Shown piece by piece: positions 54,144-62,822 of a DNA stretch of 64,000 bases. The notes below the pieces were generated by a model. The model saw only the letters and a program-made list of their open reading frames with translations, was not told where the DNA came from and did not search any database. Numbering within the stretch: the first letter of the stretch is position 1; each line of letters starts with the position of its first letter. Source of the DNA: JANMEB01 sp041745295. GTDB lineage: Bacteria > Planctomycetota > Planctomycetia > Pirellulales > Pirellulaceae. Location: NCBI GenBank assembly GCA_041745295.1, contig JBGTJE010000025.1:1-64000 (forward strand). Direction: 5' to 3'. Both the position numbers and the translations under genes were made by a program.

Positions 54144-56177
54144 ATGCGCAGGTTTTGCATTCTTTTGATGGCTCTTTCGTTTCCGTCGTATGGATTGAGC
54201 CAGGACCGACCGTCCGGAATCGATTCGACGGGTTTCGATAGGAACGTTCGCATCCAAGACGATTTATTTCGTTCGGTGAACGGCACGTGGCTCGACAAAA
54301 CGGAAATCCCCTCCGACCGTTCGAACTATGGCTCGTTCACAGCACTTTCCGACAAAGCGGAGGAACGAATCAATAAACTTATCGAAGAACTCGCAGGGGC
54401 TTCACACCCCGACGGAACGGATGGGCAAAAAGTCGGCGATTTCTACCAAAGTTTCATGGACGAGAAGACCGTGGAGGCTCGCGGTATCGAGCCAATCAAG
54501 GCGCAGATCGAGATCATCCGCAAGATCAAAGACAAAACCGAGTTGAGCAGCGCTTTTGGCAAACTGATGATAGTTGGGGTCGGCGGACCGGTAGCATTCT
54601 TTGTCGATCAAGACGACAAGGACGCGACTCGCTATTTGTCCAACCTCATGCAAAGCGGCACAACGCTGCCCGATCGCGACTACTACCTAAAGGACGACGA
54701 AAAATACGTTGCTGCCCGCAAGGCACTAACCGAATACATTCAATCGTTACTTGCGCTCAGCGGTCATATGAACGCCGACCAAGCCGCGGCGGACATCGTG
54801 GCCCTGGAAACCAAGCTTGGCCATCATCAATGGCCGCGCACGGAGCTGCGCGATGCGGAAAAGAGATACAACAAGCACGCGGTTGCCGACCTGGGCACGA
54901 TCGCCAAAAATTTTGATTTCAAGCGATTCTTGGAGGGAGCCGAAGTTGGATCGATTACAGAGATCAACGTCGCAACCCCCAGCTTTTTCACCGGCTTTGA
55001 CCAAGCCTTCGCGGACATCCCGCTCGAAACCTGGAAGCTTTACCTGGAATTTAGCCTTCTGGATTCGTTCGCGCCGTTCTTGAACAAATCATTCGCCGAC
55101 GCCCATTTCACTTTGCATGAAAACGTCTTGGGAGGCGTGCCCGAACAAAAAGCCCGTTGGCGTCGAGCCGTGGCTGCGGTGGGCGGCGAAGGGGCTGGAG
55201 ATTTCGGTGCCCTCGGTGAAGTTGTGGGAAAACTATACGTCGAAAAGTACTTTCCACCCGAGCACAAACAGCGGATGGACCTGCTCGTCAAAAACTTGCT
55301 CAAGGCTTTTGAGACGAGCATCCATGAGTTGAAATGGATGACCGCGGCAACAAAAAAGGCCGCTCAAGAAAAACTGAGCAAGATCAAAACCAAAATCGGC
55401 TACACCAACAAATGGCGCGACTATTCTGGCTTGGTGGTCAAGGCCGACGACTTGGTCGGCAATGTGATGCGGTCCAACGACGTCGAATACCACCGCATGA
55501 TTGGCAAGTTGGGAAAACCGATTGATCGCGAAGAATGGGGCATGACGCCGCAGACGGTGAATGCGTATTACAACCCAAGCAAGAACGAAATTGTGTTCCC
55601 GGCTGCGATCCTTCAACCACCGTTTTTCAATCCCGAAGCGGATGACGCAATCAACTACGGCGGCATCGGCGCCGTCATTGGCCACGAAATCAGCCACGCT
55701 TTTGACGACCAAGGAAGCCGCTACGACGGTGACGGAAACTTGAAGAATTGGTGGACCGACGCCGATCAAGCCGAGTTCAAGAAACTCAAAGACCGACTGA
55801 TCGCACAATATAACGCCTACGAACCGCTCCCAGGAAAGAAGTTGAACGGCGAGTTCACGTTGGGTGAAAATATCGCCGACCTGGCGGGACTGGCAATTGC
55901 GTTCAAGGCCTATCAGCTTTCGCTAAACGGCACGTCTGCCGCGAAACTCGATGGCTTCACCGGCGATCAACGTTTCTTTATTGGCTGGAGCCAGGTTTGG
56001 CGGCGCAAGTATCGCGACGAAGATATGGTCCGTCGGATGGTCGCCGACCCGCATTCGCCTTCGTATTTTCGCGCCAATGGCCCGGTCACGAACATCGACG
56101 CGTTTTACACCGCGTTCAACGTGAGCGACCAAGACCGCTTGTTCAAACCCGAAGCGGAACGGATTCGGATTTGGTAG
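54144..56177 (+). CDS. M13 family (neprilysin/PepO-like) metallopeptidase
   Basis: The product is 677 aa with a signal peptide (MRRFCILLMALSFPSYGLS), the usual size for bacterial PepO. The N-terminal M13 domain starts at DDLFRSVNGTWLDKTEIPSDRSNYGSF. The catalytic domain has NAYYNPSKNEIVFPAAILQPPFF, the zinc motif HEISH around residue 514 (GHEISHAFDDQG), and ENIADLAG around 572 with the third ligand. The C-terminal VNGP-like region is NGPVTNIDAFYTAFN. It should degrade small peptides in the periplasm. It is a single gene. Confidence 0.96.
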   Translation: MRRFCILLMALSFPSYGLSQDRPSGIDSTGFDRNVRIQDDLFRSVNGTWLDKTEIPSDRSNYGSFTALSDKAEERINKLIEELAGASHPDGTDGQKVGDFYQSFMDEKTVEARGIEPIKAQIEIIRKIKDKTELSSAFGKLMIVGVGGPVAFFVDQDDKDATRYLSNLMQSGTTLPDRDYYLKDDEKYVAARKALTEYIQSLLALSGHMNADQAAADIVALETKLGHHQWPRTELRDAEKRYNKHAVADLGTIAKNFDFKRFLEGAEVGSITEINVATPSFFTGFDQAFADIPLETWKLYLEFSLLDSFAPFLNKSFADAHFTLHENVLGGVPEQKARWRRAVAAVGGEGAGDFGALGEVVGKLYVEKYFPPEHKQRMDLLVKNLLKAFETSIHELKWMTAATKKAAQEKLSKIKTKIGYTNKWRDYSGLVVKADDLVGNVMRSNDVEYHRMIGKLGKPIDREEWGMTPQTVNAYYNPSKNEIVFPAAILQPPFFNPEADDAINYGGIGAVIGHEISHAFDDQGSRYDGDGNLKNWWTDADQAEFKKLKDRLIAQYNAYEPLPGKKLNGEFTLGENIADLAGLAIAFKAYQLSLNGTSAAKLDGFTGDQRFFIGWSQVWRRKYRDEDMVRRMVADPHSPSYFRANGPVTNIDAFYTAFNVSDQDRLFKPEAERIRIW

Positions 56178-56498
56178 GGCTCACTGTCTTCGAAAATATT
56201 GTTAAGGCCGAACGAGCTTTTGAATTGTTGTACGGTTTATTGTTTTTCCAAATGTCCAACGTTTTGGCTTGCAGTTCGCGGGGCACCGTTCAAATTGAAC
56301 GCCTGACGGTCTTTTCATTTGCTCGATTGAATGTCGAATCGGCCTGTTTTTCGCCGCCCATTGTTGACAGGCGCTGCAAATTGTGAGTTCATATGTCAAC
56401 TTGTACACGAGCCAGCAATGGGTCAAATCGCAATCGCGTGGTTTTCCAGCTGGTAAGCTACTGCCTCAAATGATCAGTTATCAACTGGAGAACAAATC
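56178..56498. other. Gap upstream of the LEPR-XLL-like gene
   Basis: TTGACA lies near 56364-56369, but the sequence 17 bp on (GTTCAT) is a poor -10 box, so a promoter is only suggested. CTGGAG about 7 nt before the ATG at 56499 is a good ribosome site. No gene is seen. Confidence 0.45.
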
Positions 56499-59400
56499 AT
56501 GATCGTTTCGCGAATGAAAAAGCGTTGGTCGAATTCTAAAGTCAACCGCCAACGAAAATTCTTCCCGAATCGGGCAGCCAATATACGAAACCATTATCCG
56601 CTTTGCGTCGAGGCACTCGAAGTTCGGCAGATGTTGGATACGGAGTCCTTTTCTGCAACGCTTCCCCTCACTCCAACGGACTTCGGACCCTCGATCCTTT
56701 CCTTGAATCAATTCGATACCCAAGGTGGGTACCGCATCCTCGATCAGATCGATCTTGACATCAGCTTGCAATTGGATACGGACACAAGCGGTTCGCTTAC
56801 CAACACCGGAACATCACAGGCCACTTATCGAGCGGTTGTCGACGGCACGGGAACTGCCAGTGGGCCGGCGATCGCCGGTTTGAGTTCCATCATTCACACG
56901 GACACGGGTGTTATCCCGGTGCCCGGCAACAGCACCGTCAATATTCCTCCGACCAGCGACTCCGATCCCCAAACGGAATCACATACATTCATTGACGCAA
57001 TCAATTTTGCCTTGTTCACCGGCTTGGGCACGATGGACTATACCTATAACGGGTCGGCCTCTACCTCGATTACTGTCGGAGGAGGCGGAAACCTAATCCA
57101 GAGTATTACCATCGTCACCACCGGTCAGGGTTCCGCGGAAGTAACTTACACGTTCCATCTTGCGGCGCCCGCAGTCAACATCGTGAAACTGACCAACGAT
57201 ACTGATAACAACAGCCCGACGGGTCCACTTCTTCCAATCGGCAGTCCCGTTACATGGACGTACAACGTGACGAACCCGGGCAACGTCCAATTAGCCAACG
57301 TGAATGTTGTCGATGATCAACTGGGCGTAACGCCGGTATTCGTTTCGGGTGACACCGACGGAGACAATCGGCTCGATACTGACGAAACATGGGTCTACAC
57401 AGCTTCTGGAGTTGCGACTCCCGGACAGTACGAAAACACCGGTACCGTTACTGGTAATCCGGTCGATGCGGACGGCAATCCGATCGTGAATCCCAACGTA
57501 CCTACCGAAGTCACGGACGACGATCTCGATCATTATTTTGGCCAGGCAACTGTTCAAACACGGATCAGCATTTCCGTTGATGGCGTCAACGCAGTGGGCC
57601 AGTCGCACATCTTTACTGCGTTCCTCGAAATCGACGACGGCCTTCCGGCCAACCAATTTGGCGGCGACGCCTTTGACGGTTTTGGCCCGGGCGATGGCGA
57701 GTTAGTGACCATCACTCTGGACGGGAGCAATGGCGCCGTACCGGACATTAGTGCACCGACCGATCAAGCTCCGGCCGATCCTAGCTCCGAGAGCGGCCTC
57801 ACCGACGCGAGCGGATTTTTCTCGGTGACCTTTTCCAGCGCCACCGCCGGTAAGGTTGCGGGCAATGCCTACTTCACCGTAGTCGATACGGATCCGATTA
57901 CCGCGGAACCGTCGGATACTTCCGGCGGGGGCGGCGGTAGCGGACCGGCGCTCAAGCGATTCGTGGATGCCAACATCACGATCGCGGCCGATGGCGTCAA
58001 TGCGGTCGGAGAATCTCATACTTTTACCGTAACGGTTAATCAAGATGATGGTCTCAACGCGGATGAAGGGGGCGACGGAATTACTGGTTTCGCACCAGTC
58101 ACCGGCGCTGCCGTGACGGTGAACCTCGATGGGACTAACGGCGCCATCCCGGACATCAGCGCACCGACCGATCAAGCTCCGGCCGATCCTAGCTCCGAGA
58201 TTGGCGTAACCAATGCCAGCGGCCAATTCGATGTGACGTTTAGCAGCGCCACCGCTGGCAAAGTGAGCGGCAACGGCTATGCGACTTTTACTTTGGATGG
58301 TGTGAATTTGGAGCGCGATACCGACCCGACGACGGCCGGTGTTGGTAGCGGGCCCAACGGCAGTGGACCTTCTCTAAAGCGGTTCGTGGATGCCAACATC
58401 ACGATTGCGGCCGATGGCGTAAATGCTGTCGGAGAATCGCATACCTTTACCGTTACGGTTAACCAAGACGACGGGCTTAACGCCGACGAAGGGGGCGATG
58501 GGGTCACTGGTTTCGCACCAGTCACTGGCGCTGCCGTGACGGTGAACCTGGACGGCACCAACGGCGCCATCCCGGACATCAGCGCTCCGACCGATCAAGC
58601 TCCAGCCGACCCTAGCTCAGAGAGTGGTCTAACGAACGCCAGCGGCCAATTCGACGTGACGTTCAGCAGCGCCACCGCTGGCAAAGTCACGGGCAACGGC
58701 TACGTGATCTTTACATTGGATGGCGTGAACTTGGTTCGAGATACCGATCCAACCACCATCAATGACGGGAGCGGACCCAATGGCAGCGGGCCTTCGCTCA
58801 AGCGATTTGTGGATGCCAACATCACGATCGCCGCGGACGGTACGAATCCTGTCGGAGCACCGCATACGTTTACGGTGACCGTCAATCAAAACGATGGTCT
58901 TAACGCCGATGAAGGGGGCGACGGAGTTACCGGCTTTACGCCTGTTTCAGGTGCCGATGTGACGGTAAACCTTGATGGTAGCGGAGCCATTCCAGACATC
59001 AGCGCCCCGACCGATTTGCCTCCGGCTGACCCCAGCTCGATCAGCGGCTTGACCGATGCCCTCGGCCAATTTGCAGTGACGTTTACCAGCGCCATCGCCG
59101 GCACGGTAACGGGCAATGGGTTGGCGACCTTTACTCTGGATGGAGTAAACTTGGTTCGCGATACCGATCCGACTACCCTCGGTGCCGTTGCTGGGCCCAA
59201 CGGTAGCGGCCCTGCCATCAAGACTTTCATCGGCCAACAAGGCCACACGGCTACGATCGGTTTTTGGCACAACAAGAACGGCAAGGCCGTGATCCTCAGC
59301 TCGGCCGGCACTAACTTGTCGAATTGGCTGGCAACGAACTTCCCGAATCTCTACGGAAGCCTCGCTGGAGCCACCAACTTGCAAGTGCACAACTTCTTCG

Positions 59401-59741
59401 TCTCCGGAACCAATAGTTACTTTGGTTCGAAGGGGACGAAAACCAATGCCCAAGTATTGGCCGTTGCTCTGGCCGTTTACTTCACCGACGTGTCCAACAC
59501 CGCGGTGGCCCAAAGCTTTGGATTTGGCGGTTCGCTTGGCAACACGATCGTTTCGATCAACGGTAACGCTTCCGCGTTTGCCGGATACCTGGAACCGGGT
59601 GGCACCACCATTTCGATCAACAATATGCTCGCCGCGGCGAATTTCAACGCCGTTGGTGGCGTGATCTTCGGTGGCGCGGGTTCAAATTGGAAGAAGGTCA
59701 ACGACCAGTTCTCGTTCGTGAACGAAGCGTTCGACATCTAA
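56499..59741 (+). CDS. Large secreted repeat protein with LEPR-XLL-like N-terminus
   Basis: The product is 1080 aa. The basic N-terminus leads to CVEALEVRQML (residues ~36-46), a variant of the planctomycete LEPR-XLL motif (Pro replaced by Val). Next come a beta-sandwich region (~50-225) with a TESHTFIDAINFALFTGLG stretch, and a DUF11-like domain (~227-350; VTWTYNVTNPGNVQLANVNVVDD). Then four Ig-like repeats of about 140 aa follow, the last three nearly identical. The C-terminal domain begins TATIGFWHNKNGKAVI (~915) and is Gly/Asn-rich. It is probably a cell-surface or matrix protein. A strong terminator follows. Confidence 0.88.
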   Translation: MIVSRMKKRWSNSKVNRQRKFFPNRAANIRNHYPLCVEALEVRQMLDTESFSATLPLTPTDFGPSILSLNQFDTQGGYRILDQIDLDISLQLDTDTSGSLTNTGTSQATYRAVVDGTGTASGPAIAGLSSIIHTDTGVIPVPGNSTVNIPPTSDSDPQTESHTFIDAINFALFTGLGTMDYTYNGSASTSITVGGGGNLIQSITIVTTGQGSAEVTYTFHLAAPAVNIVKLTNDTDNNSPTGPLLPIGSPVTWTYNVTNPGNVQLANVNVVDDQLGVTPVFVSGDTDGDNRLDTDETWVYTASGVATPGQYENTGTVTGNPVDADGNPIVNPNVPTEVTDDDLDHYFGQATVQTRISISVDGVNAVGQSHIFTAFLEIDDGLPANQFGGDAFDGFGPGDGELVTITLDGSNGAVPDISAPTDQAPADPSSESGLTDASGFFSVTFSSATAGKVAGNAYFTVVDTDPITAEPSDTSGGGGGSGPALKRFVDANITIAADGVNAVGESHTFTVTVNQDDGLNADEGGDGITGFAPVTGAAVTVNLDGTNGAIPDISAPTDQAPADPSSEIGVTNASGQFDVTFSSATAGKVSGNGYATFTLDGVNLERDTDPTTAGVGSGPNGSGPSLKRFVDANITIAADGVNAVGESHTFTVTVNQDDGLNADEGGDGVTGFAPVTGAAVTVNLDGTNGAIPDISAPTDQAPADPSSESGLTNASGQFDVTFSSATAGKVTGNGYVIFTLDGVNLVRDTDPTTINDGSGPNGSGPSLKRFVDANITIAADGTNPVGAPHTFTVTVNQNDGLNADEGGDGVTGFTPVSGADVTVNLDGSGAIPDISAPTDLPPADPSSISGLTDALGQFAVTFTSAIAGTVTGNGLATFTLDGVNLVRDTDPTTLGAVAGPNGSGPAIKTFIGQQGHTATIGFWHNKNGKAVILSSAGTNLSNWLATNFPNLYGSLAGATNLQVHNFFVSGTNSYFGSKGTKTNAQVLAVALAVYFTDVSNTAVAQSFGFGGSLGNTIVSINGNASAFAGYLEPGGTTISINNMLAAANFNAVGGVIFGGAGSNWKKVNDQFSFVNEAFDI
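57954..59219 (+). repeat. Tandem 423-bp coding repeats
   Basis: Three units start at the codon pair AAG-CG(A/G) of LKRFVDANI: 57954, 58377 and 58800. The first two steps are exactly 423 bp (141 codons); the last unit is 420 bp because one codon is lost (GTNGAIPD becomes GSGAIPD). Long DNA stretches are near-identical, so the array is young. A more diverged unit precedes it from about 57555. Confidence 0.92.
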
Positions 59742-59779
59742 CTTAACTTCAAGGCAGTCCGCTTTTAAACAAAACCGAT

Positions 59780-59812
59780 GCCCGCCGCACCCTTTGTGCG
59801 GCGGGCTTTTTT
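59780..59812 (+). terminator. Rho-independent terminator after the repeat protein
   Basis: An 11-bp perfect stem (GCCCGCCGCAC with GTGCGGCGGGC) closes CCTTT and is followed by six T. It lies 38 bp past the stop at 59741. Confidence 0.95.
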
Positions 59813-59896
59813 GTTCGAATGCTCCTTGGCAATCCAATGCAAAGTCATCCCGTCTATTTCTGCAATCTCTGTTGGCTCCTGTTCCGGCGTTGGGCT

Positions 59897-60745
59897 TTAA
59901 TTGCCCGCGTCAGTGACATTCGGCGAATTTGCCTTGACCAATTCCATCGCGATTTCCGCGATTAGGTCTTCTTGGCCGGCGACCAATTTTCGGCGCCCCA
60001 GTTCGATCAACAGGTCGCGCACGTCCACTCCGAACTGCTGGGCGACGGTCTGGGCACGACCAAGAAAGCTTGAGCCGATACCGGCATATCCAAGGGTCAA
60101 GGTCTCCCGGTCGACGCGCGGTGGTCGTTTCAGAAGGGGCCAAACGAGCTCGTCCGCGGCGTCCATGAGCGCGAACAAGTCGCACCCCAGTTGCCAACCG
60201 TAGCGTTTGGCTACGGCCACAAATGCTTCCAACGCTGTGTTGCCGGCACCGGCACCTAACCCGGAGAGCGATGCGTCGATTCGCGTCGCTCCGTTCTGGA
60301 CGGCCACCACCGAGTTGGCCACGCCCAGGCTCAGATTGTGATGGGCGTGGAAGCCGCGCTCGGTTTGGGGCTTAAGCAGGCGATCGTAGGCCTGCAATTG
60401 CGCGGCTACATCGTCCATCGTCATCGCGCCAGCGCTGTCCGTGACGTAGACGCAGTGGGCGCCATACGATTCCATCAATTTGGCTTGTTCGGCCAAGTCA
60501 GCCGGCTGGCTCAGATGGGACATCATCAAAAATCCACCGACATCCATTCCGTTTTCTCGCGCCCATTCGATGGATTGCCGCGCGAGACCGGCTTCGTCAA
60601 CGTGGGCGCGGTCGAGCGCTTTCGCAATGGCGACGACGTCCGCCAAGCGAAATTGATGACGCATCGGGTGCATCCCGTCGCGCAGTGTCACGTCTTGGAT
60701 ATACAATTTCCGAGGAGGCTCCTCCGCCATCGTTTCGGTCATCAT
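59897..60745 (-). CDS. 4-hydroxy-2-oxovalerate aldolase homologue with internal deletion
   Basis: The start at about 60745 overlaps the upstream stop by 4 bp (ATGA) and gives 282 aa; the family is usually ~340. Family motifs are strong: LYIQDVTLRDGMH (Arg22, Asp23, His26), GFLMMSH, ESYGAHCVYVTDSAGAMTM, GFHAHHNLSLGVANS (His133, His135), GAGAGNTALE, and TLGYAGIGSSF. Between HVD (residue 50) and EAGLARQ the expected 60-70 residues with VTHGDG and the following barrel strands are missing, so ALDRAHVDE runs straight into the IEWARENGMD helix. Metal and base residues remain, but the TIM barrel cannot be complete. It may be inactive or repurposed. It pairs with the DmpF-like gene. Confidence 0.85.
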   Translation of the reverse strand: MMTETMAEEPPRKLYIQDVTLRDGMHPMRHQFRLADVVAIAKALDRAHVDEAGLARQSIEWARENGMDVGGFLMMSHLSQPADLAEQAKLMESYGAHCVYVTDSAGAMTMDDVAAQLQAYDRLLKPQTERGFHAHHNLSLGVANSVVAVQNGATRIDASLSGLGAGAGNTALEAFVAVAKRYGWQLGCDLFALMDAADELVWPLLKRPPRVDRETLTLGYAGIGSSFLGRAQTVAQQFGVDVRDLLIELGRRKLVAGQEDLIAEIAMELVKANSPNVTDAGN

Positions 60746-61686
60746 ACGATGGCCTCGGCGGCGTGCCATTCGACAAGCCGCTCGGCGGTCCGCACCGCGG
60801 CGGCGGTCAAGATCTCGAGATTGCCGGCATACGCCGGACGAGAATGCCCGGCACCTGTCACTTCCAGCGAGACGGTTATTTTCGTCCCCGCAAGTTGTCG
60901 ATCATTTCCCGGAATGCGGAGCGAAGCAGCTGAATTCAGTTTCTCGAAACGGGATGGCTGCTTCAAACTGCAACCTGGAACCGACTTTTGAACTTGGTCA
61001 ACCATGGTGCCAATAGATCGTTCGATTGCACCATCGTCGATTTCGCCAACGACAAAACAAGAAACTGCCGCACGCATTGCGATCGGAGGTTGAGCCGGGT
61101 TGAGGACAATGATTGTTTTGCCGCATCGCGCACCGCCAACGACTTCGAGGCCACGGCTTGTCGTTTGCAACCATTCGTCGATGTCGTTGCGCAGACATTT
61201 CCCGGCGGAAGTGGACGCAATCGTCACGACGGCCTCGGCGTAGATCACCGGCGCGATTTGCTGAACCGCCGCGACAATCGGAATGGTGGCTTGGCCGCCG
61301 CTGGTGACCAAATTGATGTTTGCCGCGCCAAGATGCTGATCGAGGTTGACCTCCGGTACTACCAGGGGCCCGAGCGCGGACGGTGTAAGGTCGATGACTT
61401 GTTTCCTTTGTTCCTTCAAGACCGGTGCATGCCGAATATGTGCCGCGACAGTCGTCGCGTCAAAAACGAGCTTGATGTCAGAAAACTCCGGTGAGTCGAT
61501 CAACGATTCAAGACCGCCACACAACGTGGGAACTCCGAGTCTTTCGGCGCGGGCTAAACCCTCGGCCAGCGGGTCGTTGTCCACGAATGCAGCCACCTCC
61601 AGGACGTTGGAGTGTCGCAAAATCCTGATCAGCAAGTCTGTGCCGATGTTGCCGGTCCCCAAGATGGCGACTCTAGCACTGTGCAT
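60742..61686 (-). CDS. Acylating acetaldehyde dehydrogenase homologue with Cys-to-Ser active site
   Basis: The ATG at 61686 (MHSARVAILGTGNIGTDLL) gives 314 aa, the normal DmpF/MhpF length, with an NAD-binding GTGNIG at 10-15. The family words DATTVAAHIRHAPVL, SLEVTGAGHSRPAYAGNLEI and RGLEVVGGARCGKTIIVLNPAQPPI are present. The catalytic motif normally read as VTCGGQATIP is VTSGGQATIP here: Ser129 (codon AGC) replaces the thioester-forming Cys. The usual acyl-CoA chemistry is therefore unlikely. In the canonical pathway this enzyme and the aldolase form a channelling complex that splits 4-hydroxy-2-oxovalerate to pyruvate and acetyl-CoA. Confidence 0.9.
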   Translation of the reverse strand: MHSARVAILGTGNIGTDLLIRILRHSNVLEVAAFVDNDPLAEGLARAERLGVPTLCGGLESLIDSPEFSDIKLVFDATTVAAHIRHAPVLKEQRKQVIDLTPSALGPLVVPEVNLDQHLGAANINLVTSGGQATIPIVAAVQQIAPVIYAEAVVTIASTSAGKCLRNDIDEWLQTTSRGLEVVGGARCGKTIIVLNPAQPPIAMRAAVSCFVVGEIDDGAIERSIGTMVDQVQKSVPGCSLKQPSRFEKLNSAASLRIPGNDRQLAGTKITVSLEVTGAGHSRPAYAGNLEILTAAAVRTAERLVEWHAAEAIV

Positions 61687-61717
61687 TTCGGCTCCGATCG
61701 CGCAGGACAGGGTTAAC

Positions 61718-62674
61718 CTAAAAATCCGCAGGATTGACGAATTCGCGGGCACTGCGGGTACAAAGTTTCGCAAGCACCAACAGTTCAATAGACTCCGGAA
61801 CGAAATCTAAATGGCCGTCGGCAAATAAACAATTGCCGCCGCCAGGATGGAAGCTATACGGCTCGTTGTCATTCCGGCTATTCATCCCAATCGAACAACC
61901 AAGGGCTGGTCCGCCCCCTTCGAGTTCGCCGTCGACACTGGCACCGTCTAAGCTGAACGGCCCCTCGCTGTCGGCCCAACCGATGCCTTGATCGTTTGCC
62001 AAGTCGTGTCTCGGCTTTCCATTGCGATAGACCAGCGGCCGCCCACCGCATTCCACGACCATGATTGTGGTCGATGTGCCGTCGAGGATGTCCCGCATGC
62101 CATTTCGTGAATTTCGATGCATCACCGAAAAGCGATTTTGACTGTTGTACAGCGGGGACGCGAGGTGCGAATTAATAGAGCCGGGCTGCACGCCCATGAT
62201 CGCCTCGTAATCGGTCGGGGCAATCGGATTGGAAAACGTCATGTCGGGGCGCGGTGGATGGGCCATGGCTGATATCACGTTCAGCCTTTGTCCGACGCTG
62301 GGACATTGATACAGCGTGACGGGAACGGCGGCGGCCGTTGGATTCGTCCCCTCCCACCAATTGTTGGAATAATCGTAAACCTGTCGCAGGTTATCTTGTT
62401 CGACAAATTGCAACGTCAGCGCTCTCCAGCCGACGTATTTTCCACCAGGGTTGCCCGGGCCAGCCATTGTCCAACCCGAAGCCGGAAACACATTATGAGC
62501 CGCTTCAAAGCCCAGTAGCGAGAGTCCCTGTTGCCGCAAATTGTTGGCGCAATTGGTTCGCCGAGCTGCTTCGCGAACGCCTTGTACGGCCGGAAATAGC
62601 AATCCAATGAGGATGCCGATGATCGCAATCATGACCAGCAATTCAATCAGGCTAAAACCTGTTCGACGAATCAT
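61718..62674 (-). CDS. DUF1559 family protein with prepilin-type N-terminus
   Basis: The product is 318 aa. The N-terminal RRTGFSLIELLVMIAIIGILIGLLFPAVQ is a type IV pilin-like processing site (G/F, Glu at +5) and helix. The DUF1559 body follows (REAARRTNCANNLRQQGLSLLGFEAAHNVFPASGW). Near the C-terminus HPGGGNCLFADGHLDFV is the H-x9-DG-type motif. These pseudopilin-like proteins are greatly expanded in Planctomycetota. It lies 31 bp upstream of the DmpF-like gene on the same strand, so cotranscription is possible. Confidence 0.95.
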   Translation of the reverse strand: MIRRTGFSLIELLVMIAIIGILIGLLFPAVQGVREAARRTNCANNLRQQGLSLLGFEAAHNVFPASGWTMAGPGNPGGKYVGWRALTLQFVEQDNLRQVYDYSNNWWEGTNPTAAAVPVTLYQCPSVGQRLNVISAMAHPPRPDMTFSNPIAPTDYEAIMGVQPGSINSHLASPLYNSQNRFSVMHRNSRNGMRDILDGTSTTIMVVECGGRPLVYRNGKPRHDLANDQGIGWADSEGPFSLDGASVDGELEGGGPALGCSIGMNSRNDNEPYSFHPGGGNCLFADGHLDFVPESIELLVLAKLCTRSAREFVNPADF

Positions 62675-62822
62675 TTCCGGTCCCGGTTGAATGCGCCAGA
62701 AGTTCCAATCTTTAGATTTTGATTATTCGCGCCGGATACGCAACTGGATACGCGAATTTTCCCGGGTTAAGGGCCGATACAAAAAATGCTCCCCATCACG
62801 AACGAAGTTGCGGTAATAGAGT

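Noticed and set aside
53955..54257. Minus-strand frame of 100 codons in the gap before the M13 gene
   Set aside because: It overlaps the signal peptide of the M13 gene by over 100 bp and has no ribosome site or known domain.
57702..58226. Minus-strand frames across the repeat protein
   Set aside because: They recur with each 423-bp unit and have no independent signals.
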